Source: an uncultured SAR116 cluster alpha proteobacterium
GTDB taxonomy: Bacteria > Pseudomonadota > Alphaproteobacteria > Puniceispirillales > Marisalimonadaceae
Length of the DNA: 64,000 nt
Assembly (NCBI GenBank): GCA_902558885.1
Contig: CACEFQ010000004.1
Span: 62,001 to 126,000, forward strand
Direction: 5' to 3'
The position numbers were made by a program, and so were the translations under genes. Below the pieces are notes generated by a model. The model did not search any database, was not told the DNA's origin, and was given only the letters and a program-made list of their open reading frames with translations. Positions 17,801-27,895 of the stretch are shown here, in pieces. The number at the start of each line of letters is the position of its first letter. Positions within the stretch are counted from its first letter, which is position 1.

Positions 17801-18079
17801 CATCAAAATATAATCAATGCCAGTTAATATATAATACCAATAAGTTAAAGATTGCCCTGATTTAAAGAAAGGATTCCATAAAGGAAATTCAGAGTTTACG
17901 TATAAACTATCATAAATAGTTTTAAATGCGAAATAAGTTACCCCTGTATCATTGCCAAAATAGGCATAAAATTGGGATTGATATATTTGATTGAATAAAA
18001 AGAATATACAAATAAGAGGGAAAAGAAAACTTATCACCATAAAAATGTTTTTGGGATATTTTAAAATATAATTAATCAT
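14873..18079 (-). CDS. YfhO/GT-C-like multi-spanning membrane protein with a LamG-like domain
   Basis: The 1068-aa protein begins with about 12-13 hydrophobic helices (residues 1 to about 530), in the style of GT-C glycosyltransferases and YfhO. An extracytoplasmic region follows. At about 766-926 it reads like a concanavalin A/LamG sandwich ('DWTIEWFSRR', 'NKWVHMAFQKKDNILYFLQDGK', 'SLSFGQ'). At about 975-1035 the YfhO-type beta module appears ('SSWLIYSDSYDKRWKAKIND', 'RANVGYKSIIVPKGKN'). A last transmembrane helix follows at about 1038-1058. The likely role is transfer of a lipid-linked sugar to a surface polymer, with a carbohydrate-binding insert. It overlaps the TVP38-like gene by ATGA and is followed by a GT2 gene. 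AT content is very high. Confidence 0.8.
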   Translation of the reverse strand: MINYILKYPKNIFMVISFLFPLICIFFLFNQIYQSQFYAYFGNDTGVTYFAFKTIYDSLYVNSEFPLWNPFFKSGQSLTYWYYILTGIDYILMLLGKMFLIQNVYFLFILSNFVHILIGATGFSLFLKKLGFSNIIIFFLIGIFIIGTDFNYWNTFSLKNYYLLPFFIMYIYSLVVTPNRSSLIGLILTWLLSLFGNLPYINILSFYFVVLLFLTFTYFNVKSKENYRIFHNIFKKIKETFNLFKDYRVLLILILSIYYTFTYFYFVSSELILENIQIFRSGRDNGLGFSFNTFINQLSDDHSLFNIFNNLNRFIDLNTHLDIGLYISPLCVFFIFYSLDHKIYIFQKTIFCSTIIILLLYIQETSWILLSLLYWIPGFSYVRIIPFALEIILKINFLILAAYGMAIYFKKGENTLILISKNYLNYFIKNKFTSSGSLIIIYTIFHIYFTKEIPANISNIEEFLKLDFYLLIFHILLIFIFYLNLPNFLWKINYIIKYKLPISYFFYSLIFCFVFSINYKLKSLHYNHPSHLKLIHQIKAQNIEGKEEFFVKDFILPKYKLSKKELNKKRNYLEQYMNKYNFNWNVHELWLSGSGYYTCEPFLSAQTISKEMFDYYRVLKYGLGLNYTHSDSYYNTIIVEGSGYIDKILNENSYFKKSNGCSVPLLHFNKKPNLANTWKTKINLVNSMVLDKVEYNDIILTDNNLNFKNINPTADFLPSFPNDKNIISLFSKVNSLEVDELKTKFHSRIMNDVSYLKTTNNKNRSIPVSVFSGGESIIGNKTGWQLKPSDKYNFENKDWTIEWFSRRIGDIPNNQNNYIIDWMGYNKNRISVDLYNNNTVFLGSTLGKLSTNNVAPLNKWVHMAFQKKDNILYFLQDGKVLASKSDKLNYNFNKQNTSLSFGQSYSKSTLGINDFVYTTEIRISKKSLYKIQGAAYIKPEKTFTKLDKGFKIKTNQSFEKEFLSNGLKIKKFTNNKIKLISNNTESSWLIYSDSYDKRWKAKINDQYVSIYRANVGYKSIIVPKGKNTIEFEFTDKLLIFQIYSFISIFLFAFPFFIYRSFSEALKPK

Positions 18080-18786
18080 TTAATTTTTTTATTCATTTTT
18101 TTTATTATTAAATTGGACAATAATGGAAGCAAACCAATTAAAATTAGATAAAATGCAGTTTTTAAACTTAAAATATCAGAGGCTGAGTTAATAGTTTCTA
18201 AATATGCTCCTGAATTTGCAATTATAAAAGCACCTGGAATGGTGCCAATCAAAGAAATTAAAAAAAATTCAATGAATTTAATAGATGTAAATGGCATAGT
18301 TATATTAACAATAAAATTAGGAACAATTGGAATTACCCTTAGTGCAAACAAGTAATAAATTCCATGATTATTAACTTCTGTTTTTATAAAACTAATTTTT
18401 TTAAAAAAACTTTTCTTAATTTGCTCTTTGTAAAATGATCTTATGAAGAGAAAAGTAATTATTGATCCAAGGTTCGACGCGATAATAGTTGTCAAAAAAC
18501 CAATTATTGAACCAAGAAAAAAACCACTAGTTAATGTTAAAAAAATCATTGCCCCTGGCAAACTTAAAAATGAATTAAATACAATCATTACAAAAATAAT
18601 ACAAAATATAAAAAGTAAATTTGTATCTTTGTATGTAATTATTATTTGTTTTTGTTTGAAAAGAATTTGTGTCAAATCAATTTCTAAAAAAAAAAATAAA
18701 AGAAACATAAAAAATGGAATTAATAAAAGAATGTACAGAAAAATATTTTTTACATTATAATTTTTAAATTCTGATTTATTTAACAT
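18076..18786 (-). CDS. TVP38/TMEM64 (VTT-domain) membrane protein
   Basis: The 236-aa protein has about five to six membrane segments and the VTT (DedA-like) features: 'SGFFLGSIIGFLTTIIASNLGSI' (about 85-110), a re-entrant loop, and 'ALRVIPIVPNFIVN' (about 148-162). Some VTT proteins are thought to move or flip polyprenyl- or glycerophospholipids. Its last codons overlap the start of the giant membrane glycosyltransferase-like gene by ATGA, so translation is coupled. The job may be recycling or delivery of the lipid carrier used by the following genes (inference). Confidence 0.85.
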   Translation of the reverse strand: MLNKSEFKNYNVKNIFLYILLLIPFFMFLLFFFLEIDLTQILFKQKQIIITYKDTNLLFIFCIIFVMIVFNSFLSLPGAMIFLTLTSGFFLGSIIGFLTTIIASNLGSIITFLFIRSFYKEQIKKSFFKKISFIKTEVNNHGIYYLFALRVIPIVPNFIVNITMPFTSIKFIEFFLISLIGTIPGAFIIANSGAYLETINSASDILSLKTAFYLILIGLLPLLSNLIIKKMNKKIK

Positions 18787-19172
18787 TATTCCTACTCAAT
18801 AATCTCAACTCTATAACCATCTGTTTTTTTCCATTTTTCAAAGTTTTAAACTACTTTGAAACTCATAATTATTATAGAATAATAATAAATTTTATACTCT
18901 TAAAAATACCTTTTAATACCATAACTATAGATTAAGAGAAAAATAAAATTAAAACATTTTAATTTGAGCTCAGCATGTAACCAAGCACAGTAGATCCAAA
19001 AATAAAACAAAATGAAAAAGAAAAAAAACAATTTAAAATTAAAAGAGTTTATAATTGAAGAAAATGATTTGTTAAGTTTCTTAAGAAAAAGTTTTGTTTT
19101 ACAATAACAAGGATTTTGACGTGTAAGTTCTCTGTATTAAGACACTAAATTAAGATTAAACATTTAGCGCAG

Positions 19173-19288
19173 ACCAAGCAATAGACCATTTTGTGCCTGT
19201 TGTCACAGATTCATCTATACATAAAATGAGGGTAGAGCTTGTTTTCAACTACAAGTGGCGCGCTTGTAGATGAGCATAACTTCTTGGT
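19173..19288. ncRNA. Candidate structured RNA in the 18.8-19.3 kb gap (family and strand unknown)
   Basis: The 519-bp gap between the TVP38-like and EamA genes is AT-rich up to about 19.15 kb. It then becomes clearly richer in GC over about 130 bp. In that stretch complementary segments are nested: ACCAAG (19173) with CTTGGT (19283), and TCATCTA (19211) with TAGATGA (19267). An alternative hairpin pairs CTACAAG (19249) with CTTGTAG (19263). The pattern suggests a folded RNA of 120-150 nt, but the strand is not decided. Open frames here are short and broken, so decayed coding DNA is the alternative. I cannot match it to tmRNA, SRP RNA or RNase P RNA. The rest of the gap (18787 to about 19150) shows nothing. 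Confidence 0.35.
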
Positions 19289-19305
19289 TCACTAAAGGTA
19301 AAGAT

Positions 19306-20181
19306 TCAGCTTTCTCTCTTGTTTTGTTGTAATAGAAGTGTAAAAAAAACACTTAATAATATAACTAAACCTCCAAATATAGTAATTAAAGACGGATTTT
19401 TTTCATACCATAAAAAATTCAAAATAATAGAAATTGGTGGAATTAAATAGAGAAACAACGAAGCTTTATTGGCTCCATAATAACCAACTGAAAAGGTCCA
19501 AGTTAAGTAACCTAATGCAGTTGGAAATAATGCTAACCATAAATAGGTTAATTTTATTTCATTAGAAGTTTCAGAAATAAAATAATAAGTTTCTGGGAAC
19601 CAAAATAACATAGGCATGGTTCCAAAAATTATTGTATATGCAGTAGAAGTTATTGCACCATATATCTTAACTAAAGGTTTTACTATATGAAAGTAGATTG
19701 CAGTTAAGATGGCGGCAAATAATATCAAGCTTGATCCACTTCCAATTTTTAAGCCACCTTCTTGATCAAAAGATATTAAACCAACCCCAAACATACAAAT
19801 AATTATTCCTGACCAATGTATATATGAAACTTTTTGTTTCAAAATAAAAAAACCAATTAAAGCAGTAAATAATGGGTTACAATTGACAATGAAGCTTCCT
19901 GCCCCAGCTGAAACACTCTCTTGTCCATGGTTAAGAAATAAATTATATAAAAAAATACCAATAAACCCTGCAAAGAAGTAGCGTAATAAGTGTTTTAATT
20001 TTAACTTTTGTTTATAATTATAAATGCACCAAATAATAGAAAGAAGAGCTGCCAAAGAAAATCTTCCTGTAGCCAAAATGAAAGGACTTGAACTTTCTAA
20101 AAGAAATGACATTGCTGGAAATGAAGATCCCCAGAAAAAAACAGTAGAAAATATTGCTAACATTGGAACTATTCTTTTCAT
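19306..20181 (-). CDS. EamA/DMT-family transporter
   Basis: The 291-aa protein has ten hydrophobic segments in two EamA repeats. The first starts 'FSTVFFWGSSFPAMSFLL' (about 12-30), the second near 'GSSLILFAAILTAIYFHIV' (about 148-166). 'EQESVSAGAGSFIVN'-like and 'FLYLIPPISIILNFLWYEK' stretches are typical. DMT proteins usually export metabolites or amino acids; the substrate is unknown. It begins 22 bp after an ABC-type binding-protein gene and is probably co-transcribed with it. Confidence 0.9.
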   Translation of the reverse strand: MKRIVPMLAIFSTVFFWGSSFPAMSFLLESSSPFILATGRFSLAALLSIIWCIYNYKQKLKLKHLLRYFFAGFIGIFLYNLFLNHGQESVSAGAGSFIVNCNPLFTALIGFFILKQKVSYIHWSGIIICMFGVGLISFDQEGGLKIGSGSSLILFAAILTAIYFHIVKPLVKIYGAITSTAYTIIFGTMPMLFWFPETYYFISETSNEIKLTYLWLALFPTALGYLTWTFSVGYYGANKASLFLYLIPPISIILNFLWYEKNPSLITIFGGLVILLSVFFTLLLQQNKRES

Positions 20182-20203
20182 TAATTATACAATAGTAAAT
20201 TTT

Positions 20204-20929
20204 CTAGTTTTTAGGGAGGGATAATTTACCTAAGACATTATACTTAGATAAAAGATTTTGAACAAAACCATTTTCTATATTTTTTTTTACAAAATTATTA
20301 ATAAAATTTTCAGCCTCTAAATTTCCAGGTTTACTTCCAATACATTGATTTATAAAAGTGAATGATTCATTTAATATAAAACAGTCAGTTGTTTGTTTTA
20401 TATCATCAACTAATTTAGGTCTTAATCCAGCCAATACTTCGTATTTATTTTCTTGAAAAATCAAAAAAGATTCATCTATAGATTTTGCTCTTATTATATC
20501 TGCATTTTTTATATTCTCTGTTAACCAAAGATCATATGCACTTCTTTCGGCAACGGCAATTTTAATTCCTTTTTTATCAACATCTTGTAATGTTTTAATA
20601 TTAATACCATTCCTAATTAGGAAAGTTGATTCAATAGTTGTGTATGGGATACTAAATGTTATCGATTTGGCTCTTGCCGGCTCATTTGCAATATTTCCAA
20701 TATCCCAAGCATCCTCTGTAATTGCATCTGCTAGTTCACCTGGCCTATTAAAAGTAATTAATTTAATATCTACATCTAATTCTTTAGCAAGTGCTCTTGC
20801 CATGTCTGGAGAAACTCCTTGTGGATCGCCATTACTCTCTTTACTAGTAACTAATAAAAAGTTACTTAAATTTATAGCTGCTCTAAGGAAGCCTTTCGGA
20901 GCTAACTGTTTAATTACATTTTCTTTCAA
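20204..20929 (-). CDS. Family 3 solute-binding-like protein lacking a signal peptide
   Basis: The 241-aa protein is a full-length periplasmic-binding-protein-like domain of family 3. It has 'GFLRAAINLSN', 'GVSPDMARALAKELDVDI', 'ITEDAWDIGNIANEPARA' and 'FSIPYTTIESTFLI'. It has no signal peptide. The only reasonable start is TTG 20929 (AAGAGA upstream), and an in-frame TAA lies four codons before it, so a missed signal sequence is ruled out. No ABC permease or ATPase is nearby. It is followed by an EamA transporter gene. It may be a cytoplasmic sensor, an enzyme (cyclohexadienyl-dehydratase-like proteins share this fold) or a protein exported in another way. Confidence 0.8.
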   Translation of the reverse strand: MKENVIKQLAPKGFLRAAINLSNFLLVTSKESNGDPQGVSPDMARALAKELDVDIKLITFNRPGELADAITEDAWDIGNIANEPARAKSITFSIPYTTIESTFLIRNGINIKTLQDVDKKGIKIAVAERSAYDLWLTENIKNADIIRAKSIDESFLIFQENKYEVLAGLRPKLVDDIKQTTDCFILNESFTFINQCIGSKPGNLEAENFINNFVKKNIENGFVQNLLSKYNVLGKLSLPKN

Positions 20930-21135
20930 AAAAATCTCTTAAAATAATTATTTATAGTTGATATATACACTCAAAAAATCTGATTATAAACTGAAATTTA
21001 ATTAATTTATCTTTAATAACAAAAGCAAAATGTTTAAAATTTAAGCAAATTTGATTTTATTTGAACATTTTTCATACATATTTTTGTATTTTTTAAAAAA
21101 TTAAATATGTTTGCCTTATTATATAGGGGGATTAT

Positions 21136-22440
21136 ATGAATTTTTTTACTTACAAAAATAAGACTAAAGTTATTAATGTAATATCAACATTAATCTTAAC
21201 TTTAATTTCGTTTCCAGCTTTTGCTAATATTAATAATGGTGATACAGCCTGGATATTGACATCAACTGCTTTAGTATTATTTATGACTTTACCAGGATTA
21301 GCTTTATTCTATGCAGGACTAGTAAACTCAAAAAATGTTGTATCAGTATTAATGCAACACTTCTCCCTTGCTTGTGTGGTTTCTGTCATTTGGGTGGTTT
21401 TAGGTTACAGTTTAGCGTTTTCTGAAGGAAATGCATGGATTGGTGGTCTTGGAAACGTGTTTATGAACTCAATTGAACTAGAAACACCATCCGGGAGTGT
21501 GCCTGAAAGCCTTTTTGCTACATTCCAAATGACTTTTGCAATTATCACCCCTGCTCTTATGATAGGAGCGTTTGTAGAAAGAATTAAGTTTTCAGCAATG
21601 TTAATTTTTTTAAGTTTTTGGGTTTTAATAGTATATGTTCCCGTAACGCATTGGGTTTGGGGTGGTGGTATTTTATCATCTTGGGGAACAATGGACTTTG
21701 CTGGAGGCATTGTTGTACATGCTACAGCTGGCACTGCTGCTTTAGTTACTGCCTTAACACTAGGTAAGAGAAGAGGTTTTCCAAAATCTATTACTCCGCC
21801 ACATAGTCCTATATTGACTATGATAGGAGCTTCAATGCTATGGATTGGATGGTTTGGTTTTAATGCTGGTTCAGCTTTAGGTGCTAATGAAGGCGCGGGC
21901 ATGGCTATGTTAGTTACACATATATCTGCTGCAACTGCCTCATTAGTTTGGATGTTTATTGAATGGAAAAGATTTGGCAAACCATCTTTAATTGGCATAG
22001 TTACTGGAATGGTTGCTGGACTGGCTACCGTTACACCTGCTTCAGGATACATAGGTGTACCTGGAGGGTTGATTTTAGGATTTTCAGGTGGGCTCCTATG
22101 TTATCTTGCTGTTGATTACATCAGAGGCAAACTTCAAATAGATGATAGCCTTGATGTTTTTGCGGTTCACGGTGTAGGTGGTATTTTAGGTACATTACTC
22201 GTTGCATTTCTAGCAACCTCTACATTCTCTGGATTAGGTCTTGCTGAGGGACAGACAGGAGTATCGCAGTTTATAATACAACTTAAAGCAGTTGTACTTA
22301 CTGTCATCTGGACTTCTTTTTTTACATATTTAATTCTAAAACTTACATCTTTAGTTGTTTCGTTAAGAGTAGATGAACAAGAAGAAATTGAAGGTTTAGA
22401 CTTGCGTTCTCATGGAGAAAAAGGATATCATTCAGATTAG
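21136..22440 (+). CDS. amtB: Ammonium transporter AmtB
   Basis: AmtB conducts ammonium/ammonia across the inner membrane. The 434-aa protein has an N-terminal signal-like helix ('LILTLISFPAFA') and eleven core helices. Its diagnostic stretches are 'FYAGLVNSKNVVSVLMQHFS', 'VTHWVWGGGILSSWGTMDFAGG', 'HATAG' (first pore histidine) and 'FAVHGVGGILGTLL' (second). A strong AGGGGG ribosome-binding site precedes ATG 21136. It is followed 11 bp later by glnK, the reverse of the usual glnK-amtB order. The 206-bp upstream region is AT-rich; I see no convincing sigma54 or NtrC site. Confidence 0.97.
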   Translation: MNFFTYKNKTKVINVISTLILTLISFPAFANINNGDTAWILTSTALVLFMTLPGLALFYAGLVNSKNVVSVLMQHFSLACVVSVIWVVLGYSLAFSEGNAWIGGLGNVFMNSIELETPSGSVPESLFATFQMTFAIITPALMIGAFVERIKFSAMLIFLSFWVLIVYVPVTHWVWGGGILSSWGTMDFAGGIVVHATAGTAALVTALTLGKRRGFPKSITPPHSPILTMIGASMLWIGWFGFNAGSALGANEGAGMAMLVTHISAATASLVWMFIEWKRFGKPSLIGIVTGMVAGLATVTPASGYIGVPGGLILGFSGGLLCYLAVDYIRGKLQIDDSLDVFAVHGVGGILGTLLVAFLATSTFSGLGLAEGQTGVSQFIIQLKAVVLTVIWTSFFTYLILKLTSLVVSLRVDEQEEIEGLDLRSHGEKGYHSD

Positions 22441-22451
22441 GAGATCTCATC

Positions 22452-22790
22452 ATGAAATACTTTATTGCGATTATAAAACCTTTTAAACTTGATGATGTTA
22501 GGAATGCCTTAACTGAAATTGGAGTTGAAGGTTTAACTGCATCAGAAGTACGTGGATTTGGAAGACAAAGAGGACAAACCGAAATTTATAGAGGAGCAGA
22601 ATATAGTGTATCATTTGTTCCCAAGCTTAAAATCGAAATAGCAGTTTCTGATGATATGGAAGATGCTGTTCATGAAGCTCTGCTCCAAAGTGCTTGTACA
22701 GGACAAATTGGAGACGGAAAAATATTTGTCTTGGACCTTCATAGTGCAACTAGAATAAGAACAGGTGAAACTAAAAACAACGCACTTTAA
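22452..22790 (+). CDS. glnK: PII signalling protein (GlnK/GlnB)
   Basis: PII proteins sense 2-oxoglutarate, ATP and ADP and block AmtB or tune glutamine synthetase control. The 112-aa length and the T-loop 'GQTEIYRGAEYSVSFVPK' are typical, with the uridylylation Tyr at position 51. The B-loop 'TGQIGDGKIFV' and C-loop 'RIRTGE' are present. The close link to amtB favours GlnK over GlnB. It ends 5 bp from the convergent queG gene, with no terminator hairpin obvious between them. Confidence 0.96.
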   Translation: MKYFIAIIKPFKLDDVRNALTEIGVEGLTASEVRGFGRQRGQTEIYRGAEYSVSFVPKLKIEIAVSDDMEDAVHEALLQSACTGQIGDGKIFVLDLHSATRIRTGETKNNAL

Positions 22791-22795
22791 TTTAT

Positions 22796-23920
22796 TTAAA
22801 TATGCCATTCAGCTAATACATCATTATTTTTTTCAAAACTTAAATGCTGTTTTTTTATTCTTTTCAGGTTATTTTTATTATCTAATTGTTGAATTGCCCA
22901 TATAGCTGCACCTCTAACCAAAAAAGATCGATCTTTTATTAATAAATTTACTAATGTAGGTATTAATTCTTTATTTTTACTGTTCCCTGCAGCTATGCAA
23001 CAATTCCTTAGGAACCTATCCCTACCAATCCTTTTTATTGGTGACCCACTAAATTTTTTTCTAAATTCTTGATCAGAAAGTTTCAATAATTCATTTATAT
23101 TAAAATCATATTTATTATCGTTAAAATTAATTTCTTTTGTAATTTTTGCATATTTGTTCCAAGGACAAATTGCTAAACAATCATCACACCCAAATATTCT
23201 ATTACCAATGGCTGTTCTAAATTTTTTTGGTATAGCATTTCTGTGCTCAATAGTTAAATATGAAATACACTTTGAAGCGTCTAACTTGTTTTCTCCCAAA
23301 AATGCATCTGTTGGGCAAATATCAAGACATTTTGTACAAGAACCACAATAATTTTTTTCTTTTGCGTCATACTCAAAAGAATGATTTACAAGAATAACTC
23401 CTAAAAACAGCCATGATCCAAAATCCCTTGAAACTAAATTTGTATGCTTGCCTTGCCATCCTAAACCAGACTTTTCTGCTAAAGGTTTTTCCATTAAAGG
23501 AGCAGTATCAACAAAAACTTTGATTTTTGTTTTTTTTTCTTTTGGTAATTTAGAAATTAATTTACTTGAAAATAACTTAAGTCTGCCTTTGATTATTTTG
23601 TGATAATCTTTTCCTTGAGCATAGACAGAGATGTTCCCTAAATCTTTTTTTTTTATTTTTTCTAAAGGATTATTTTTAGGACCATAATTCAAACCAAGTA
23701 TAATTGCAGATTTTGCCTCTTCCCATAAATTTAATGGTGATTTCCGTCTATCATAACTATCTGCAAGCCAGTTCATTTCTCCATGAAAGCCTAAATCAAT
23801 AAATTCTTTTAGTCTTACGTCTGTGTTTATTGGTAAATTAGTATCTGTAATCTTGCAAATATCAAATTTAAATTCTTTAGCTAAGTCTTGTATTATTTTT
23901 TTTTCATCAAATTTGTACAT
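22796..23920 (-). CDS. queG: Epoxyqueuosine reductase
   Basis: QueG performs the last step of queuosine synthesis, reducing epoxyqueuosine to queuosine in the wobble base of tRNA, with cobalamin and two [4Fe-4S] clusters. The 374-aa protein has 'FVDTAPLMEKPLAEKSGLGW' (about 145-165). The two cluster motifs are 'CGSCTKCLDICPT' (about 193) and 'CDDCLAICPWN' (about 243). A HEAT-like C-terminal end has 'RNCCIAAGN' and 'VRGAAIWAI'. It lies with tgt and queA, and the three appear to form a queuosine block after kpsF. Confidence 0.96.
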   Translation of the reverse strand: MYKFDEKKIIQDLAKEFKFDICKITDTNLPINTDVRLKEFIDLGFHGEMNWLADSYDRRKSPLNLWEEAKSAIILGLNYGPKNNPLEKIKKKDLGNISVYAQGKDYHKIIKGRLKLFSSKLISKLPKEKKTKIKVFVDTAPLMEKPLAEKSGLGWQGKHTNLVSRDFGSWLFLGVILVNHSFEYDAKEKNYCGSCTKCLDICPTDAFLGENKLDASKCISYLTIEHRNAIPKKFRTAIGNRIFGCDDCLAICPWNKYAKITKEINFNDNKYDFNINELLKLSDQEFRKKFSGSPIKRIGRDRFLRNCCIAAGNSKNKELIPTLVNLLIKDRSFLVRGAAIWAIQQLDNKNNLKRIKKQHLSFEKNNDVLAEWHI

Positions 23921-23946
23921 ATCATAAATAATTATTATTATTTAGG

Positions 23947-26108
<2,162 letters not shown>

Positions 26109-26124
26109 TGTTGCTACCATGCGT

Positions 26125-27060
26125 TTATTCAAAAATCTGAATAACACCTACAACTTCATTCATTAGATTTTTTACTATTAAACACTGTACTTTTGCTTCT
26201 CTCATTCTCTTTTCAGCAACTTGCAAATTGTCATTTTCAAGTGCTGTTAATGGATTTGAATTCATTAAATCTTTGGCTTTTAATTCAGCAAAGTTTTTAT
26301 TATCAATTAAAGCTCTTCTGATATCTCCATCCGTAATGACACCCTTTAATTCTTCCTTCGTACCAACCAGGGCAAGACCAAGACGACCTTCTGTCATTTT
26401 AACTAAAACGTCTTGGACTATAGAGTTTTGATCAATAAATGGTAAATTATTTTGTTTCATCTCATCCTTAACGCTTGATAGCAATCTTCTACCAAGAGAA
26501 CCACCAGGATGAGTTAAGGCAAAATCTTCTTGCTTAAAGTTTTTTAATTCCATTAATGAAACAGCAAGGGCATCCCCTAAAACCATTGTAATCATGGTTG
26601 ATGTGGTAGGTGCTAAATTTAATGGACATGCCTCTCTATCAACTGAAGTATCCAAAACTATGTCAGATAAGTTAGCTAAAGTTGAATTTTTAACTCCAGT
26701 TAAAGCAATTATATTAACATCAAGCCTTTTCAAAGCTGGAATTAAAGCAATTATTTCACCTGTTTCTCCTGAATATGAGATTAGTAGAACAACAGATTTT
26801 TTTTGAACCTTTCCTAAGTCTCCATGTATAGCTTCAGCTGGATGAAGAAAAATGCTAGGCGTTCCAGTAGATGCAAGTGTGGATGATATTTTTCTTCCAA
26901 CAAGCCCTGATTTTCCCATCCCACAAACAATAATATGTGTAGAAGAATTATTCATATATTCTACAGCTTTTGTAAATTCATTTCCAAGCATTTTTTCAAA
27001 TCTCTCAATACCTAGCTTATAGGCTTGAGTTAAACTTAATGCTGTTTCTATTGCTTTCAT
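26125..27060 (-). CDS. kpsF: Arabinose-5-phosphate isomerase (KpsF/KdsD)
   Basis: This enzyme makes D-arabinose 5-phosphate from ribulose 5-phosphate, the first step of KDO synthesis for LPS. The protein has an N-terminal SIS domain ('CGMGKSGLVGRKISSTLASTG', 'EAIHGDLG', about 45-90) and two CBS domains (about 200-310). 'GRLGLALVGTKEELKGVITDGDIRRAL' marks the first. The ORF track begins at ATG 27072. GGTGAT eight bases before ATG 27060 supports the shorter form (311 aa). It precedes the queuosine genes by 16 bp. Confidence 0.94.
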   Translation of the reverse strand: MKAIETALSLTQAYKLGIERFEKMLGNEFTKAVEYMNNSSTHIIVCGMGKSGLVGRKISSTLASTGTPSIFLHPAEAIHGDLGKVQKKSVVLLISYSGETGEIIALIPALKRLDVNIIALTGVKNSTLANLSDIVLDTSVDREACPLNLAPTTSTMITMVLGDALAVSLMELKNFKQEDFALTHPGGSLGRRLLSSVKDEMKQNNLPFIDQNSIVQDVLVKMTEGRLGLALVGTKEELKGVITDGDIRRALIDNKNFAELKAKDLMNSNPLTALENDNLQVAEKRMREAKVQCLIVKNLMNEVVGVIQIFE

Positions 27061-27131
27061 ATAAATCACCATTTAATATGAATATGTTTTAACTTGAAAT
27101 TATTTAAAATACCACAAAAAGGACGAAAATT

Positions 27132-27893
27132 TTGAAGATTCACTTTAGTATTGCTAAAAATCAAAAAGCCAAACTAGTTTCTAATGATTTACTTAAGTTA
27201 TATGGACAAGAAGAAGTTTCTAAGGCTGAGGTTATTGTAGCTGTTGGTGGAGATGGAGCTATGTTAGCTGCTATGCGTGAAAGTATCTTATATAACATCC
27301 CAGTTTTTGGATTGAATAGGGGAAACATAGGATTCTTAATGAACGAATATAATAATTCAAATCTAATTGACAGATTAAAAGAAGCTAACGAGATTATAGT
27401 TCACCCTCTTGAAATGATAGCTTTAGACACAAAAAATCAAAAACATACCGAACTTGCTATTAATGAAGTAGCTATTTTTAGAAGAACTCACCAAAGTGCT
27501 ATAATTTCAATTAAAATTGATGATACAGAAAGATTAAATGAATTAACGTGTGACGGGGTTATGGTTGCAACACCGGTTGGGTCGACTGCTTATAATCTAT
27601 CTGCACATGGGCCCATATTGCCAATTGGATCAGAAATTTTAGCTCTTACACCAATAAGTCCTTTCAGACCAAGAAGATGGAGAGGAGCATTGATCAAAAA
27701 TAATTCTATAATAGAGTTTAATGTTATTAATCCTAAAATGAGGCCTGTAAGCGCAAGTGCTGATGCCTTTGAAGTAAAAAATATATCAAAAGTTTCTATT
27801 TCTCAAAAAAATGACATAAATCTTAGAATTCTTTATGACAAGACAAACAGTATGGAGGATAAATATCTTAGAGAGCAATTTTCTATTGGCTGA
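27132..27893 (+). CDS. nadK: NAD kinase
   Basis: NAD kinase phosphorylates NAD to NADP. The 253-aa protein carries 'VGGDGAMLAAMRE' (about 38-50), 'FGLNRGNIGFLMNEY', 'ELTCDGVMVATPVGSTAYN' and 'RPVSASADAFEV', all family landmarks. The start is TTG 27132 preceded by AAGGA. It is divergent from kpsF and converges on the Atm1-like gene with only 2 bp between stop codons. Confidence 0.96.
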   Translation: MKIHFSIAKNQKAKLVSNDLLKLYGQEEVSKAEVIVAVGGDGAMLAAMRESILYNIPVFGLNRGNIGFLMNEYNNSNLIDRLKEANEIIVHPLEMIALDTKNQKHTELAINEVAIFRRTHQSAIISIKIDDTERLNELTCDGVMVATPVGSTAYNLSAHGPILPIGSEILALTPISPFRPRRWRGALIKNNSIIEFNVINPKMRPVSASADAFEVKNISKVSISQKNDINLRILYDKTNSMEDKYLREQFSIG

Positions 27894-27895
27894 TT

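Noticed and set aside
19150-19300. tmRNA, SRP RNA or RNase P RNA in the gap
   Set aside because: The tag-coding region, conserved GGAAG loop and RNase P core motifs are missing on both strands; the region is left as an unknown candidate RNA.
20930-21135. Sigma54 or NtrC-type control in front of amtB
   Set aside because: No GG-N10-GC element or TGCAC-type palindrome could be found; only AT-rich DNA and a good ribosome-binding site are visible.
21405-22052. 215-aa minus-strand ORF opposite amtB
   Set aside because: It lies fully antisense to amtB, which has all family motifs; the ORF has no ribosome-binding site and reads like a shadow of Gly/Ala-rich codons.
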